Shown one piece after another: positions 35,771 to 43,187 of a stretch of 64,000 nt of DNA. The notes beneath the pieces were generated by a model, which was not told the origin of the DNA, ran no database searches, and worked only from the letters and a program-made list of their open reading frames with translations. Every line of letters starts with the position of its first letter. Within the stretch, counting starts at the first letter, position 1. The stretch is from Sulfuritortus calidifontis (lineage in GTDB: Bacteria > Pseudomonadota > Gammaproteobacteria > Burkholderiales > Thiobacillaceae), in the NCBI RefSeq assembly GCF_003967275.1, contig NZ_AP018721.1, forward strand, positions 1,178,001 to 1,242,000, read 5' to 3'. Made by a program: the position numbers and the translations under genes.

Positions 35771-38700
35771 TCAGGCGATTTCTTTTATGAAGCCGCGCAG
35801 CAAGGCCAGGCGCGCTTCCAGCGTGCCGGACGCCTTTTCCAGCCGGATCCGGTCCTGGCCGGCCAGCTTGTATTCGCGCTTGGTCTGGATCAACTTGATC
35901 AGTTTCATCGGGTCGATCGGCGGATCCGGCACGAACTGGATGCTGATTGCCTCCGGCCCGGCGTCGAGCTTGCGGATGCCGTAGGGCAGGGTCTCCAGCC
36001 GCAGCCGGTGGGTTTCCATCAGCGCCTGGGCCGGTTCCGGCAGCAGGCCGAAGCGGTCGATCAGCTCCTCTTGCAGGGTGTCGAGTTCCTCGGCGTTGGC
36101 GCAGTTGGCCAGACGCTTGTACAGCACCAGCCGCTCGTGCACGTCGGCGCAGTAATGCTCGGGCAGCAGGGCGGGGATGTGCAGGTTGATCTCGGCCGTG
36201 GCCGCCAGCGGCGCCGTCATGTCCGGCTCCTTGCCCGATTTCAGCGACTTCACCGCCTGGTTGAGCATGTCGTTGAACAGCGAGAAGCCCACCTCCTGCA
36301 TCTCGCCGCTCTGTTCCTCGCCCAGCACCTCGCCGGCACCGCGGATCTCCAGGTCGTGCATGGCCAGATAAAAACCCGAGCCCAGCTCCTCCATGGACTG
36401 GATCGCCTCCAGCCGCTTGCGCGCGGCCGGCGTGATCGCCGCCTTGTCGCCGGTGCCGCTGCCGGGCGGCGTTAGCAGATAGGCGTAGGCCTGGTGGTGC
36501 GAGCGACCGACCCGGCCGCGCAGCTGGTGCAGCTGGGCCAGGCCGAATTTGTCGGCCCGGTTGATCAAAATGGTGTTGGCGCTCGGCACGTTGATGCCGG
36601 TCTCGATGATGGTGGTGCACAAGAGCAGGTTGAAGCGCTGGTGGTAGAAGTCGCGCATCACGTGCTCCAGCTCGCGCTCCGGCATCTGGCCATGGGCGAT
36701 CTCGATGCGCGCCTCGGGCAGCAGCCTGGCCAGTTTGTCGCGCATGGCGGCGATGGTCTCCACCTCGTTGTGCAGAAAGTAGATCTGGCCGCCGCGCTTG
36801 AGCTCGCGCAGCGCCGCCTCGCGGATCAGGCCGTCGCTAAAGGGCTGCACGAAGGTCTTGATCGCCAGCCGCTTCTGCGGCGCGGTGGCGATGACCGAGA
36901 AGTCGCGGATGCCTTCGAGCGACATGGCCAGGGTACGCGGGATCGGCGTCGCGGTCAGGGTGAGCACGTCCACCTCGGCGCGCAGGGCCTTGAGCCGCTC
37001 CTTCTGGCGCACGCCGAAGCGGTGTTCCTCGTCGATGATGACCAGGCCCAGGTTCTTGAACTTCACCTCCTCCGACAGCAGCTTGTGGGTACCGATCACG
37101 ATGTCGATGCGGCCCGCGGCAAGGCCCGCCAAGGCGGCGTTCACCTCCTTGGCCGAGCGGAAGCGCGACAGCTCGGCCAGCTTCACCGGGAAATCGGCGA
37201 AGCGGTCGGCGAAGGTCTGGAAGTGCTGCTCGGCCAAGAGGGTGGTGGGACAGAGCACCGCGACCTGGGCGCCATCGGCCACGGCGACGAAGGCGGCGCG
37301 CAGCGCGACCTCGGTCTTGCCGAAGCCGACATCGCCGCAGACCAGGCGGTCCATGGGCTTGCCCGAGCGCATGTCCGCGATCACCGCCTCGATGGCGGCC
37401 AGCTGGTCCGGCGTCTCCTCGAAGCCGAAACCCTCGGCGAAGGCGTCGAGGTCGTGGGCCTTGACCTGGAAGGCGCGGCCCTGGCGCGCCGCGCGCTGGG
37501 CATAGAGGTTCAGGAGCTCGGCCGCCGTGTCGCGCGCCTTCTCCATGGCGCGGCGCTTGGCCTTCTCCCACTGGCCGCTGCCCAGCTTGTGCAGCGGCGC
37601 GCTGTCCGGGTCGCCGCCCATGTAGCGCGCGATCAGCTGCAACTGCGCCACCGGCACGTAGAGCTTGTCGCCGCCGGCGTATTCCAGGGTGAGGAACTCG
37701 GTCTCGCCGTCGCCGTAGTCCATGCTGGTCAGGCCCAGATAGCGGCCGATGCCGTGCTCGACATGGACCACCGGGTCGCCGATCTTGAGCTCGGACAGGT
37801 CGCGCAACAGCCCCTCGACCTGGGTCGGCTTGGCCTGACGTTGGCGCCGGGCCACAGGGCTGCGGGCGTAGAGCTCGGTTTCGGTGAGGACGGTGAGCTG
37901 GCGCGGGCCCTCGCTCCAACTCTCCCCCGCTTGTGGGGAAGAGGGACGCGGCTGGTGCTGCGTGCCGTTGAGTTCGACGACGAAGCCGGCGGCGAGCGGG
38001 CCGGTGGTCAGCCAAAAACTCCCCCCCTCCGGTCCCCCCCACTGGGTGGGGGGGAGGTTGCGTGTTCCCTCCCCACTTGTGGGGAGGGTTGGGGTGGGGA
38101 TGAACCAGCCCTCCATCAACTCCGGCTTCAGCCCGTATTCGGTGAGGGCGTTGAGCATGGTCTCGCGCCGACCCAGGCTCTCGGCCACCAGCAGGGTGGC
38201 GCCGCTATAACTGGCCAGATGCGCCTTCAGCCGCTGGAACGGGTCTTCGGCCCGGCGTTCCACCTCCACCGCCGGCGCGGCGGCGTAGGGCAGTACGTGT
38301 TCCGACTCGAAGCGGCCGCCGATCTCCAGCCGCGCGAAAGGGCGCATGGTGCCGAAGAAAACGTCCGGCGCCAGGAACAGCGCCTCGGGCGGCAAGAGCG
38401 GTCGGTGCTTGTCGCCCTGGAGCAGGCGGTGGCGGCTCTGGGTGTCGCGCCAGAAGTTCTCCACCGCGGCCTGGATGTCGCCGTGCAAGACCAACGCGGT
38501 GCCGCCCGGCAGGTAGTCGAACAGGGTGGCGGTGTCGTCGAAGAACAACGGCAGGTAATACTCCACCCCGCCCGGCGCCAGGGCGTTGGAGACGTCCTTG
38601 TAGACCTGGCTCTTGGACGGGTCGCCCTCGAACCGGTCGCGGAAGCTCTGGCGGAAGTGGGTGATGCCGGCCTCGTCCAGCGGAAACTCGCGCGCCGGCA

Positions 38701-39322
38701 GCAGGCGGATCTCGTTCAGCTTGTACAGGGTGCGCTGGCTGTCCGGGTCGAAGGTGCGGATCGACTCCACCTCCTGGTCGAACAGGTCCAGGCGGAAGGG
38801 CAGCTGCGTCCCCATGGGGAAGATGTCGATCAGGCCGCCGCGCACCGCGAACTCGCCCGGCGACAGCACCTGGTTCACGTGGCTGTAGCCCGCCTGGGTC
38901 AGCCTGGCGCGCAGGGCCTCGACGTCCACCTTGTCGCCCTGCTTGAGCAGAAAGGCGTGGGCGGCCAGGAAGGCGGGCGGCGCCAGCCTTTGCGTTGCCG
39001 TCGCCGCCGGGGCGACCAGCACGTCGAGTTTGCCCTCGCTCGCCTGCCACAGCGCGGCCAGGCGTTCCGACACCAGGTCGGGGTGGGGCGAGATCGGGTC
39101 GTAGGGCAGGGTCTCCCAGTCGGGAAACAGGCTTACCGCCAGTTGCGGCGCGAACCAGGCGATCTCCTCGGCCAGGCGGGCGGCGTCCTGCGCGGTCTCG
39201 GTCAGCACCAACAGGCGCGCTTGGCCGGCATAACCGGCCAGCACCAGGGCATCGGCCGAGCCGGGCAGGCGTGGCAGCTTCAGCCTTTGGCCGGCGGGAG
39301 GGAGCGGGGGCAGAGCGGACAT
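35771..39322 (-). CDS. mfd: transcription-repair coupling factor Mfd, with repeat-derived insertions
   Basis: A 1183-residue ATP-dependent translocase that removes stalled RNA polymerase and recruits UvrA. It has the UvrB-like N-terminus, an RNA-polymerase-interacting domain (IGDPVVHVEHGIGRYLGL), helicase motifs (VCGDVGFGKTEVALRAAF, DEEHRFGV, TATPIPRTL, QLRGRVGRSHHQAYAYL) and the C-terminal TRCF domain. It is longer than the roughly 1150 usual. Residues about 407-434 (PTPTLPTSGEG...) and 457-471 (HQPRPSSPQAGESW) are translated from GC-rich REP-like palindromes inserted in frame, on both sides of a normal FWLTTGPLAAGFVV segment in the small D3 region. All helicase motifs are intact. Confidence 0.97.
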   Translation of the reverse strand: MSALPPLPPAGQRLKLPRLPGSADALVLAGYAGQARLLVLTETAQDAARLAEEIAWFAPQLAVSLFPDWETLPYDPISPHPDLVSERLAALWQASEGKLDVLVAPAATATQRLAPPAFLAAHAFLLKQGDKVDVEALRARLTQAGYSHVNQVLSPGEFAVRGGLIDIFPMGTQLPFRLDLFDQEVESIRTFDPDSQRTLYKLNEIRLLPAREFPLDEAGITHFRQSFRDRFEGDPSKSQVYKDVSNALAPGGVEYYLPLFFDDTATLFDYLPGGTALVLHGDIQAAVENFWRDTQSRHRLLQGDKHRPLLPPEALFLAPDVFFGTMRPFARLEIGGRFESEHVLPYAAAPAVEVERRAEDPFQRLKAHLASYSGATLLVAESLGRRETMLNALTEYGLKPELMEGWFIPTPTLPTSGEGTRNLPPTQWGGPEGGSFWLTTGPLAAGFVVELNGTQHQPRPSSPQAGESWSEGPRQLTVLTETELYARSPVARRQRQAKPTQVEGLLRDLSELKIGDPVVHVEHGIGRYLGLTSMDYGDGETEFLTLEYAGGDKLYVPVAQLQLIARYMGGDPDSAPLHKLGSGQWEKAKRRAMEKARDTAAELLNLYAQRAARQGRAFQVKAHDLDAFAEGFGFEETPDQLAAIEAVIADMRSGKPMDRLVCGDVGFGKTEVALRAAFVAVADGAQVAVLCPTTLLAEQHFQTFADRFADFPVKLAELSRFRSAKEVNAALAGLAAGRIDIVIGTHKLLSEEVKFKNLGLVIIDEEHRFGVRQKERLKALRAEVDVLTLTATPIPRTLAMSLEGIRDFSVIATAPQKRLAIKTFVQPFSDGLIREAALRELKRGGQIYFLHNEVETIAAMRDKLARLLPEARIEIAHGQMPERELEHVMRDFYHQRFNLLLCTTIIETGINVPSANTILINRADKFGLAQLHQLRGRVGRSHHQAYAYLLTPPGSGTGDKAAITPAARKRLEAIQSMEELGSGFYLAMHDLEIRGAGEVLGEEQSGEMQEVGFSLFNDMLNQAVKSLKSGKEPDMTAPLAATAEINLHIPALLPEHYCADVHERLVLYKRLANCANAEELDTLQEELIDRFGLLPEPAQALMETHRLRLETLPYGIRKLDAGPEAISIQFVPDPPIDPMKLIKLIQTKREYKLAGQDRIRLEKASGTLEARLALLRGFIKEIA
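37909..37951. repeat. REP-like palindrome inside mfd (element a)
   Basis: The core CTCCCCCGCTTGTGGGGAAGAG with a CCCTCGCTCCAA flank lies in frame within mfd, encoding the PRPSSPQAGESWSEG stretch. It resembles the elements at 38067-38102, 55205-55280 and 60125-60218. Confidence 0.8.
38019..38060 (-). repeat. REP-like palindrome inside mfd (element b1 of an inverted pair)
   Basis: The core CCCCCCCACTGGGTGGGGGGG has its tail to the left (CTCCCCCCCTCCGG). It is inverted relative to the next element only 6 bp away; both are translated as mfd codons. Confidence 0.8.
38067..38102 (+). repeat. REP-like palindrome inside mfd (element b2 of an inverted pair)
   Basis: The core CCCTCCCCACTTGTGGGGAGGG is followed by the tail TTGGGGTGGGGATG. 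On the coding (minus) strand it gives IPTPTLPTSGEG, a peptide signature of this repeat type. Confidence 0.85.
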
Positions 39323-39412
39323 CGAATGTGATTCAGCAAAAGAAAAGCCGCAGCCGAGCGCTAGCGCGGCCGCAACGAAAATTGGGATTATCTCAGATTG
39401 GGGAGGCTGGCC

Positions 39413-40297
39413 CTATGGGCAGAGACTGGAGTGGTGCTCGGCTTCCTCGATCGGCACCAGCGCGGCCAAGGCCGATGCGCTTTCCCAGGCCAGCAGGGCG
39501 CGTTTGCGCACGGCCCCCCAGCGGTAGTTGCCGACGATGCCGGTTTCCCGGATCACCCGATGGCAGGGGATGAGGAAGGCGAGGGGATTCTGCGCGACCG
39601 CGTTGCCTACGCCGCGAGCCGCGCGGGGCTGGCCGATGGCGGCGGCCAGCCGGCCATAACTGATCAGCTTGCCGGGCGGCACCGCCAGCAAGGCGCGCCA
39701 GACTCGAACCTGAAATGCCGTGCCCCGGACGAAAGCCCGCAATGGCGGCAGGGCCGTGCTTGCGGGCGGGCGCAGGAAGATGCTCTCCGCCAGGCGCGTC
39801 GCGGCCAGGTCGTCGCGCTGCAGCCGGGCCCTTGGCCAGCTTGCTTGCAGGCCGGCTAAGGCCGTGGCCCTGTCTTCCGGCTCGACGAAGGCAAAATGGC
39901 AAATGCCGCGCGGGCTCTCGGCCACCAGGCAGCTGCCGAACGGGCTCTCGGCGAAGCCGGCGCGGAGAATCCAGCCCTCGCCGCCGGACTTCAGTTCGCC
40001 CGGGGTGGCGGCCTCGATATTGACGCAGAGGTCATGCAGCCGGCCCGGCCCGGACAGGCCGCAGGCAAGGGCGGCGTCCAGCACGCTGTCGCCCCGACGC
40101 AGCAGGGCCTGGGCATGTTCGAGGGTGAGGCATTGCAGGAAATCCTTGGGCGTGATGCCTGCCCAGGCCCTGAACAGACGGTGGAAATGAAAGGGGCTGA
40201 GGCCGGCGGCTTCGGCCAGTGTGGCCAAGTCCGGCTGTTCGGTCCGGTGCCGATCCAGATAGCGGATGACCCGGGCAACGCGGTCGTAGTCGTTCAT
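39413..40297 (-). CDS. AraC-type helix-turn-helix fused to O6-alkylguanine-DNA alkyltransferase (Ada-like)
   Basis: A 294-residue fusion. Residues 1-95 are an AraC-type DNA-binding domain (LATLAEAAGLSPFHFHRLFR; GITPKDFLQ). Residues about 110-280 are a methylguanine-DNA methyltransferase with acceptor cysteine in IPCHRVIRETG and helix YGRLAAAIGQP. It has the layout of E. coli Ada without the N-terminal zinc/phosphotriester domain, so it can repair O6-alkylguanine, but any transcriptional activation would need another trigger. The ATG at 40297 is chosen at the start of the AraC domain; the frame stays open far upstream without meaning. Confidence 0.92.
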   Translation of the reverse strand: MNDYDRVARVIRYLDRHRTEQPDLATLAEAAGLSPFHFHRLFRAWAGITPKDFLQCLTLEHAQALLRRGDSVLDAALACGLSGPGRLHDLCVNIEAATPGELKSGGEGWILRAGFAESPFGSCLVAESPRGICHFAFVEPEDRATALAGLQASWPRARLQRDDLAATRLAESIFLRPPASTALPPLRAFVRGTAFQVRVWRALLAVPPGKLISYGRLAAAIGQPRAARGVGNAVAQNPLAFLIPCHRVIRETGIVGNYRWGAVRKRALLAWESASALAALVPIEEAEHHSSLCP

Positions 40298-40350
40298 GTG
40301 GCCACTCTGCCATGGCGGCGGGTTTGCACCCACCCGATTCTTGCGCTGGC

Positions 40351-41046
40351 TTAATCGATGGCAGCCATACCGAACAACCAGCCATGGACCTGCAGCAGAA
40401 CCGCATAAGCAGCGAGGCCCAGCGCCGGCCGCCACCAGCCGATGCCGGCCCAGTCGATCCGGGTGCGGCCTTGCAGCACAGCGAGAAAGGGCAGGCGCGA
40501 CGTCCGTCCGGCCAGGGTCTGCCAGGTCGCGCCCAAGGCCACGCTGCGCTTGTGGTCGATGGCGGCCATGCCGCCGAAGGAGAGCACCGCCATGCCGCCG
40601 AACAGGATCAACGAGGCGGCATCGCCATTGGCCAGCAGATGGACCAGAGACCACAGGCCCACCCCCCAGAGAAAGGGGTGGCGGGTGACGGTGACGATGC
40701 CGGCCACTGCCTGTTCCGAGCCGACCAGGCGCTCGCCGCCGACGGCGGTGGGGTTGCGCGAGAGCAGTCCGGCCACCACCAGGATCATGGCCAGCGGCAT
40801 GACCGCCAAGGCCAGATAGCGGCCGAACGGTTCCAGGTCCCACAGCGTCAGGCTGGGCGCCTGACCATAGGCAGTCACCGCCCAGACCAAAAAGGCCAGA
40901 GAGAGGGTCGAATAGATGGCCTGGAACGGTTTCTCGCCCAAGCGCGCGATCAAGGCGCTACGCAGCGGCGGATACGACAGCAGAAAATGCCCGCCGACGA
41001 AGCCGAGCATGGCCAGGGCAAGCGGTAACAGATGGGTCTCCGGCAT
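40351..41046 (-). CDS. NnrU-family membrane protein
   Basis: A 231-residue polytopic protein with about six helices. The conserved start MLGFVGGHFLLSYPPLRSAL, a central VTRHPFLWGVGLWSLVHLLANGD and a C-terminal WLFGMAAID are the pattern of NnrU proteins, which are linked to nitrite/nitric-oxide metabolism in some denitrifiers and related to isoprenylcysteine-methyltransferase-like NnrU/MddA folds. The ATG at 41046 follows GGAGG. No denitrification genes are nearby, so the role is open. Confidence 0.82.
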   Translation of the reverse strand: MPETHLLPLALAMLGFVGGHFLLSYPPLRSALIARLGEKPFQAIYSTLSLAFLVWAVTAYGQAPSLTLWDLEPFGRYLALAVMPLAMILVVAGLLSRNPTAVGGERLVGSEQAVAGIVTVTRHPFLWGVGLWSLVHLLANGDAASLILFGGMAVLSFGGMAAIDHKRSVALGATWQTLAGRTSRLPFLAVLQGRTRIDWAGIGWWRPALGLAAYAVLLQVHGWLFGMAAID

Positions 41047-41166
41047 GAATCCTCCCCCCTTTGTTAATGGTTGAATGCATTTTTTTGATAAAAAACTGCC
41101 CGGATGCAGGCTGAACTGCCATCCGGGCATTGCACACTCGAAGATCACGATCGAGGCCAGGTCGAA

Positions 41167-41532
41167 TCAGCGGCCGCGTTGGCCACCCGGGCCCATACCG
41201 CCACCGCCGGGCCCCATGCCACCACCGCCCGGGCCCATGCCCGGCCCCATGCCGCCACCGGGGCCCATGCCGCCGCCCCGGGCGGGCGGTTCATCCGGCA
41301 GGGTCTTGCCCTGGGCCTTGGCCCGCGCCTTCATGGCCTCGTGGTGCTCGGCGCGAATCTTCTCGCGCTCCTCAACGGTCTTGGCCGCGCGCATCTTGTT
41401 CCGGTATTCCAGCCGCTCCTGCTGGGTCATGAGCTGGCTGCCGTAAATCACTTCCTCGTCGGCCGCCAGGGAGGGGCCGGCGGCCAGCATCAGGCCGAGC
41501 AGCAGGCCGGACAGCATCAATGGTCGTTTCAT
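41167..41532 (-). CDS. small exported protein with Gly-Met-Gly-Pro repeat tail
   Basis: A 121-residue protein with a signal peptide (cleavage near SLA-AD, residue 23). A charged helical middle (QLMTQQERLEYRNKMRAAKT, EEREKIRAEHHEAMKARAKA) precedes a C-terminal tail of repeated GGGMGP units. AAGGAG precedes the ATG at 41532. The Met- and His-containing composition suggests a periplasmic metal-responsive or metal-binding role, but this is only inferred. It resembles the product of 649-981 in overall design: signal, charged coil, then Gly/Met tail. It is followed by the NnrU-like gene in the same direction. Confidence 0.7.
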   Translation of the reverse strand: MKRPLMLSGLLLGLMLAAGPSLAADEEVIYGSQLMTQQERLEYRNKMRAAKTVEEREKIRAEHHEAMKARAKAQGKTLPDEPPARGGGMGPGGGMGPGMGPGGGGMGPGGGGMGPGGQRGR

Positions 41533-41667
41533 GGTGGACTCCTTGAATTGGGGGTTGGATGGAAAGCACCGAAACCACTGCAACCCGTTCAGCGGTTGCG
41601 TCTACTTACTTAATGTAGACCGCAAAACCCTATCGGGAATTCATTCATATAAATGAGAAAAGTAGGG

Positions 41668-42537
41668 TTATTGGCTTTTCAAGGCATCGCCGCGCTCGCT
41701 GCCGGCGAGAAAGTCACGGATGCGCTCGAATCGGGCGCGGTGGATGGCGTAATCCGTGTCCATAAACGGATGGGCATAGTCCGGCTGCAGTTCGATCCGG
41801 CCGCCCCGCGCCCGGGCCAGGTCGATCAGTGCCTGCGACATGCGCAGCGGCACCACGCTGTCGCGGCCGCCGGCCACGAACAGGAAGCGGCGGGCATCCT
41901 GGGGCAGATTCACTATCGGGTCGTAGCGCTCGGGGCAGCCGAAGCTGGAGAGCCGGGCCGGGGTCGAATCGATCACCGCGCGGTCGAAGGCGATGCCGCT
42001 GCCCACCACGTTGAGCAGCACGATGCCGCCGAAGGAAATGCCGTAGAGATGATGCGGGCCGGCGCTGGCGGCGCGGATGCGTTCGGCCAGTTCCCGGTAG
42101 TCGCTGACCATGGCCTTGAGCCGGCGCCGGCCTTCCGACTGGCCATAGCCGCGATAGTCGAAGACATAGACCTCCAGCCCGGCTTGCGCCAGCAGGGCCA
42201 ACTCCGGCAGCACCTGGTCGGCCAGCATGGCATTGCCCTGCGCCACCAGTACCGTGCCGCGGGTCTCGGCCAACAGGGACTTGAGCCGGTAGCCCCGCAG
42301 CAGCCGGCCGTCCTGCGTCTTGTGCTCCAGCGCCTCCGCGTTGGGGATGCGCTTGGCCGCCGCCGGATCCGGCTTGCCGGCCAGCCGGCTCCAGGTCCAG
42401 AAGACGAAGGGCTCCTTGAGCGCGCCGCAGACGGTCTCTTCAAGGGTGTCGGGTTCGGCGGCCATGACATTTCCATGGGGCGTCATGAGAAGGAATGCAG
42501 CGAGTAAAGGGCGATTGAACGGTTTGCCGATTGTCAT
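41668..42537 (-). CDS. exported alpha/beta-hydrolase fold protein
   Basis: A 289-residue serine hydrolase-like protein with an N-terminal signal (cleavage after MAA near residue 27). The strand-turn FDYRGYGQSEG, the nucleophile elbow LYGISFGGI (Gly-x-Ser-x-Gly) and a C-terminal His-containing stretch (DYAHPFMDTDY) give a plausible catalytic triad. AGGAGG stands before the ATG at 42537. The substrate is unknown. Confidence 0.85.
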   Translation of the reverse strand: MTIGKPFNRPLLAAFLLMTPHGNVMAAEPDTLEETVCGALKEPFVFWTWSRLAGKPDPAAAKRIPNAEALEHKTQDGRLLRGYRLKSLLAETRGTVLVAQGNAMLADQVLPELALLAQAGLEVYVFDYRGYGQSEGRRRLKAMVSDYRELAERIRAASAGPHHLYGISFGGIVLLNVVGSGIAFDRAVIDSTPARLSSFGCPERYDPIVNLPQDARRFLFVAGGRDSVVPLRMSQALIDLARARGGRIELQPDYAHPFMDTDYAIHRARFERIRDFLAGSERGDALKSQ

Positions 42538-42562
42538 TCGCCTCCTCCTGGTAGCCAAGCTA

Positions 42563-42910
42563 CTAAGTGGCCTGCAACAGGAATTCCACCTTCACCGCCT
42601 CATAGGGAAAGACGATGCGGCCGTCTTCCGTGCGGTCGAGCAGCCCGGCATTGAGCAGCGCGGTGACATCGCCATGCACGGCCTTCACGTCGCGGCCGGC
42701 GCGGCGGGCCGCTTCGCGAATGGACACCGGCCCGGCCCCGCACAACAGCTTGAGCAGTTGCCAGCGCTTTTCGGTCAGCGCCTTCCAAAGCAGCTCGGGG
42801 CTGGCGAAACTGATACGGGCGGACTTCTGCGGTTTTCCCGTCTTCCAGGCCTGGGCGAAATCCGCCATCGCATCGGCGGGCGCGCGTACATCAAGCGTTA
42901 CGGTTTTCAT
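42563..42910 (-). CDS. tumA: TumA-family antitoxin (winged-helix DNA-binding)
   Basis: A 115-residue HVO_A0114-type DNA-binding protein: an N-terminal MKTVTLDVRAP stretch, a winged helix LTEKRWQLLKLLCGAGPVSI with REAARRAGRDVKAVHGDVTA, then LLNAGLLDRTEDGRIVFPYE. Such proteins are antitoxins of TumE toxins. The ATG at 42910 lies 20 bp inside the end of the upstream tumE frame and has GAGGTGG as ribosome-binding site, so the two are coupled. Confidence 0.85.
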   Translation of the reverse strand: MKTVTLDVRAPADAMADFAQAWKTGKPQKSARISFASPELLWKALTEKRWQLLKLLCGAGPVSIREAARRAGRDVKAVHGDVTALLNAGLLDRTEDGRIVFPYEAVKVEFLLQAT

Positions 42911-43187
42911 GGTTCCACCTCGCGATATCCTGCTGAAAATCGGCAAGCAATTGATCCGGCGTCGTGAACAGGTAAGGGTGTTCCTTGCCCTTGAAGTGCC
43001 GGTGGTCGCCCTTGCCGGCCTCGTTGTCGTAGCGCAGCACGCATTCCCCGTTCACGACGTACGCCAGCCTGTACTTGTAGCCATGCAGCGAGCCCGCCAG
43101 CGGCTTCGGCAGTTGCCACAGCACCAGTTCGGCGAAGGCCGATTCGGCATAGACGATGCGGGTGCGGATCTGATACCAGAGTGATCC
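42891..43187 (-). CDS. tumE: TumE-family toxin lacking a canonical start codon
   Basis: The body of a TumE (DUF6516) toxin is complete from IRTRIVYAESAFAELVLWQL through YKYRLAYVV, LRYDNEAGKGDHRHF and QDIARWNHEN. However, the homologous region begins right after the TAG stop of the upstream YihY-type gene (43190-43188), in the same reading frame, with no ATG, GTG or TTG in the first 20 codons. The first usable start is a GTG at 43124, which would cut off about 21 residues and has no Shine-Dalgarno. Either the toxin is 5'-damaged, or it is made by an unusual start or by readthrough. Toxin-first gene order is normal for the family. Confidence 0.7.
   Translation of the reverse strand, partial: GSLWYQIRTRIVYAESAFAELVLWQLPKPLAGSLHGYKYRLAYVVNGECVLRYDNEAGKGDHRHFKGKEHPYLFTTPDQLLADFQQDIARWNHENRNA

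Noticed and set aside
36494-39331. A 945-codon open frame on the plus strand
   Set aside because: It is exactly antisense to mfd, which has full motif support; long antisense frames are expected at this GC content.
41533-41667. Possible small RNA or riboswitch between the hydrolase and the Gly/Met protein gene
   Set aside because: Only short imperfect repeats (such as GTCTAC...GTAGAC) are visible; nothing matches a known class, and it is most simply the promoter region of the gene at 41532.
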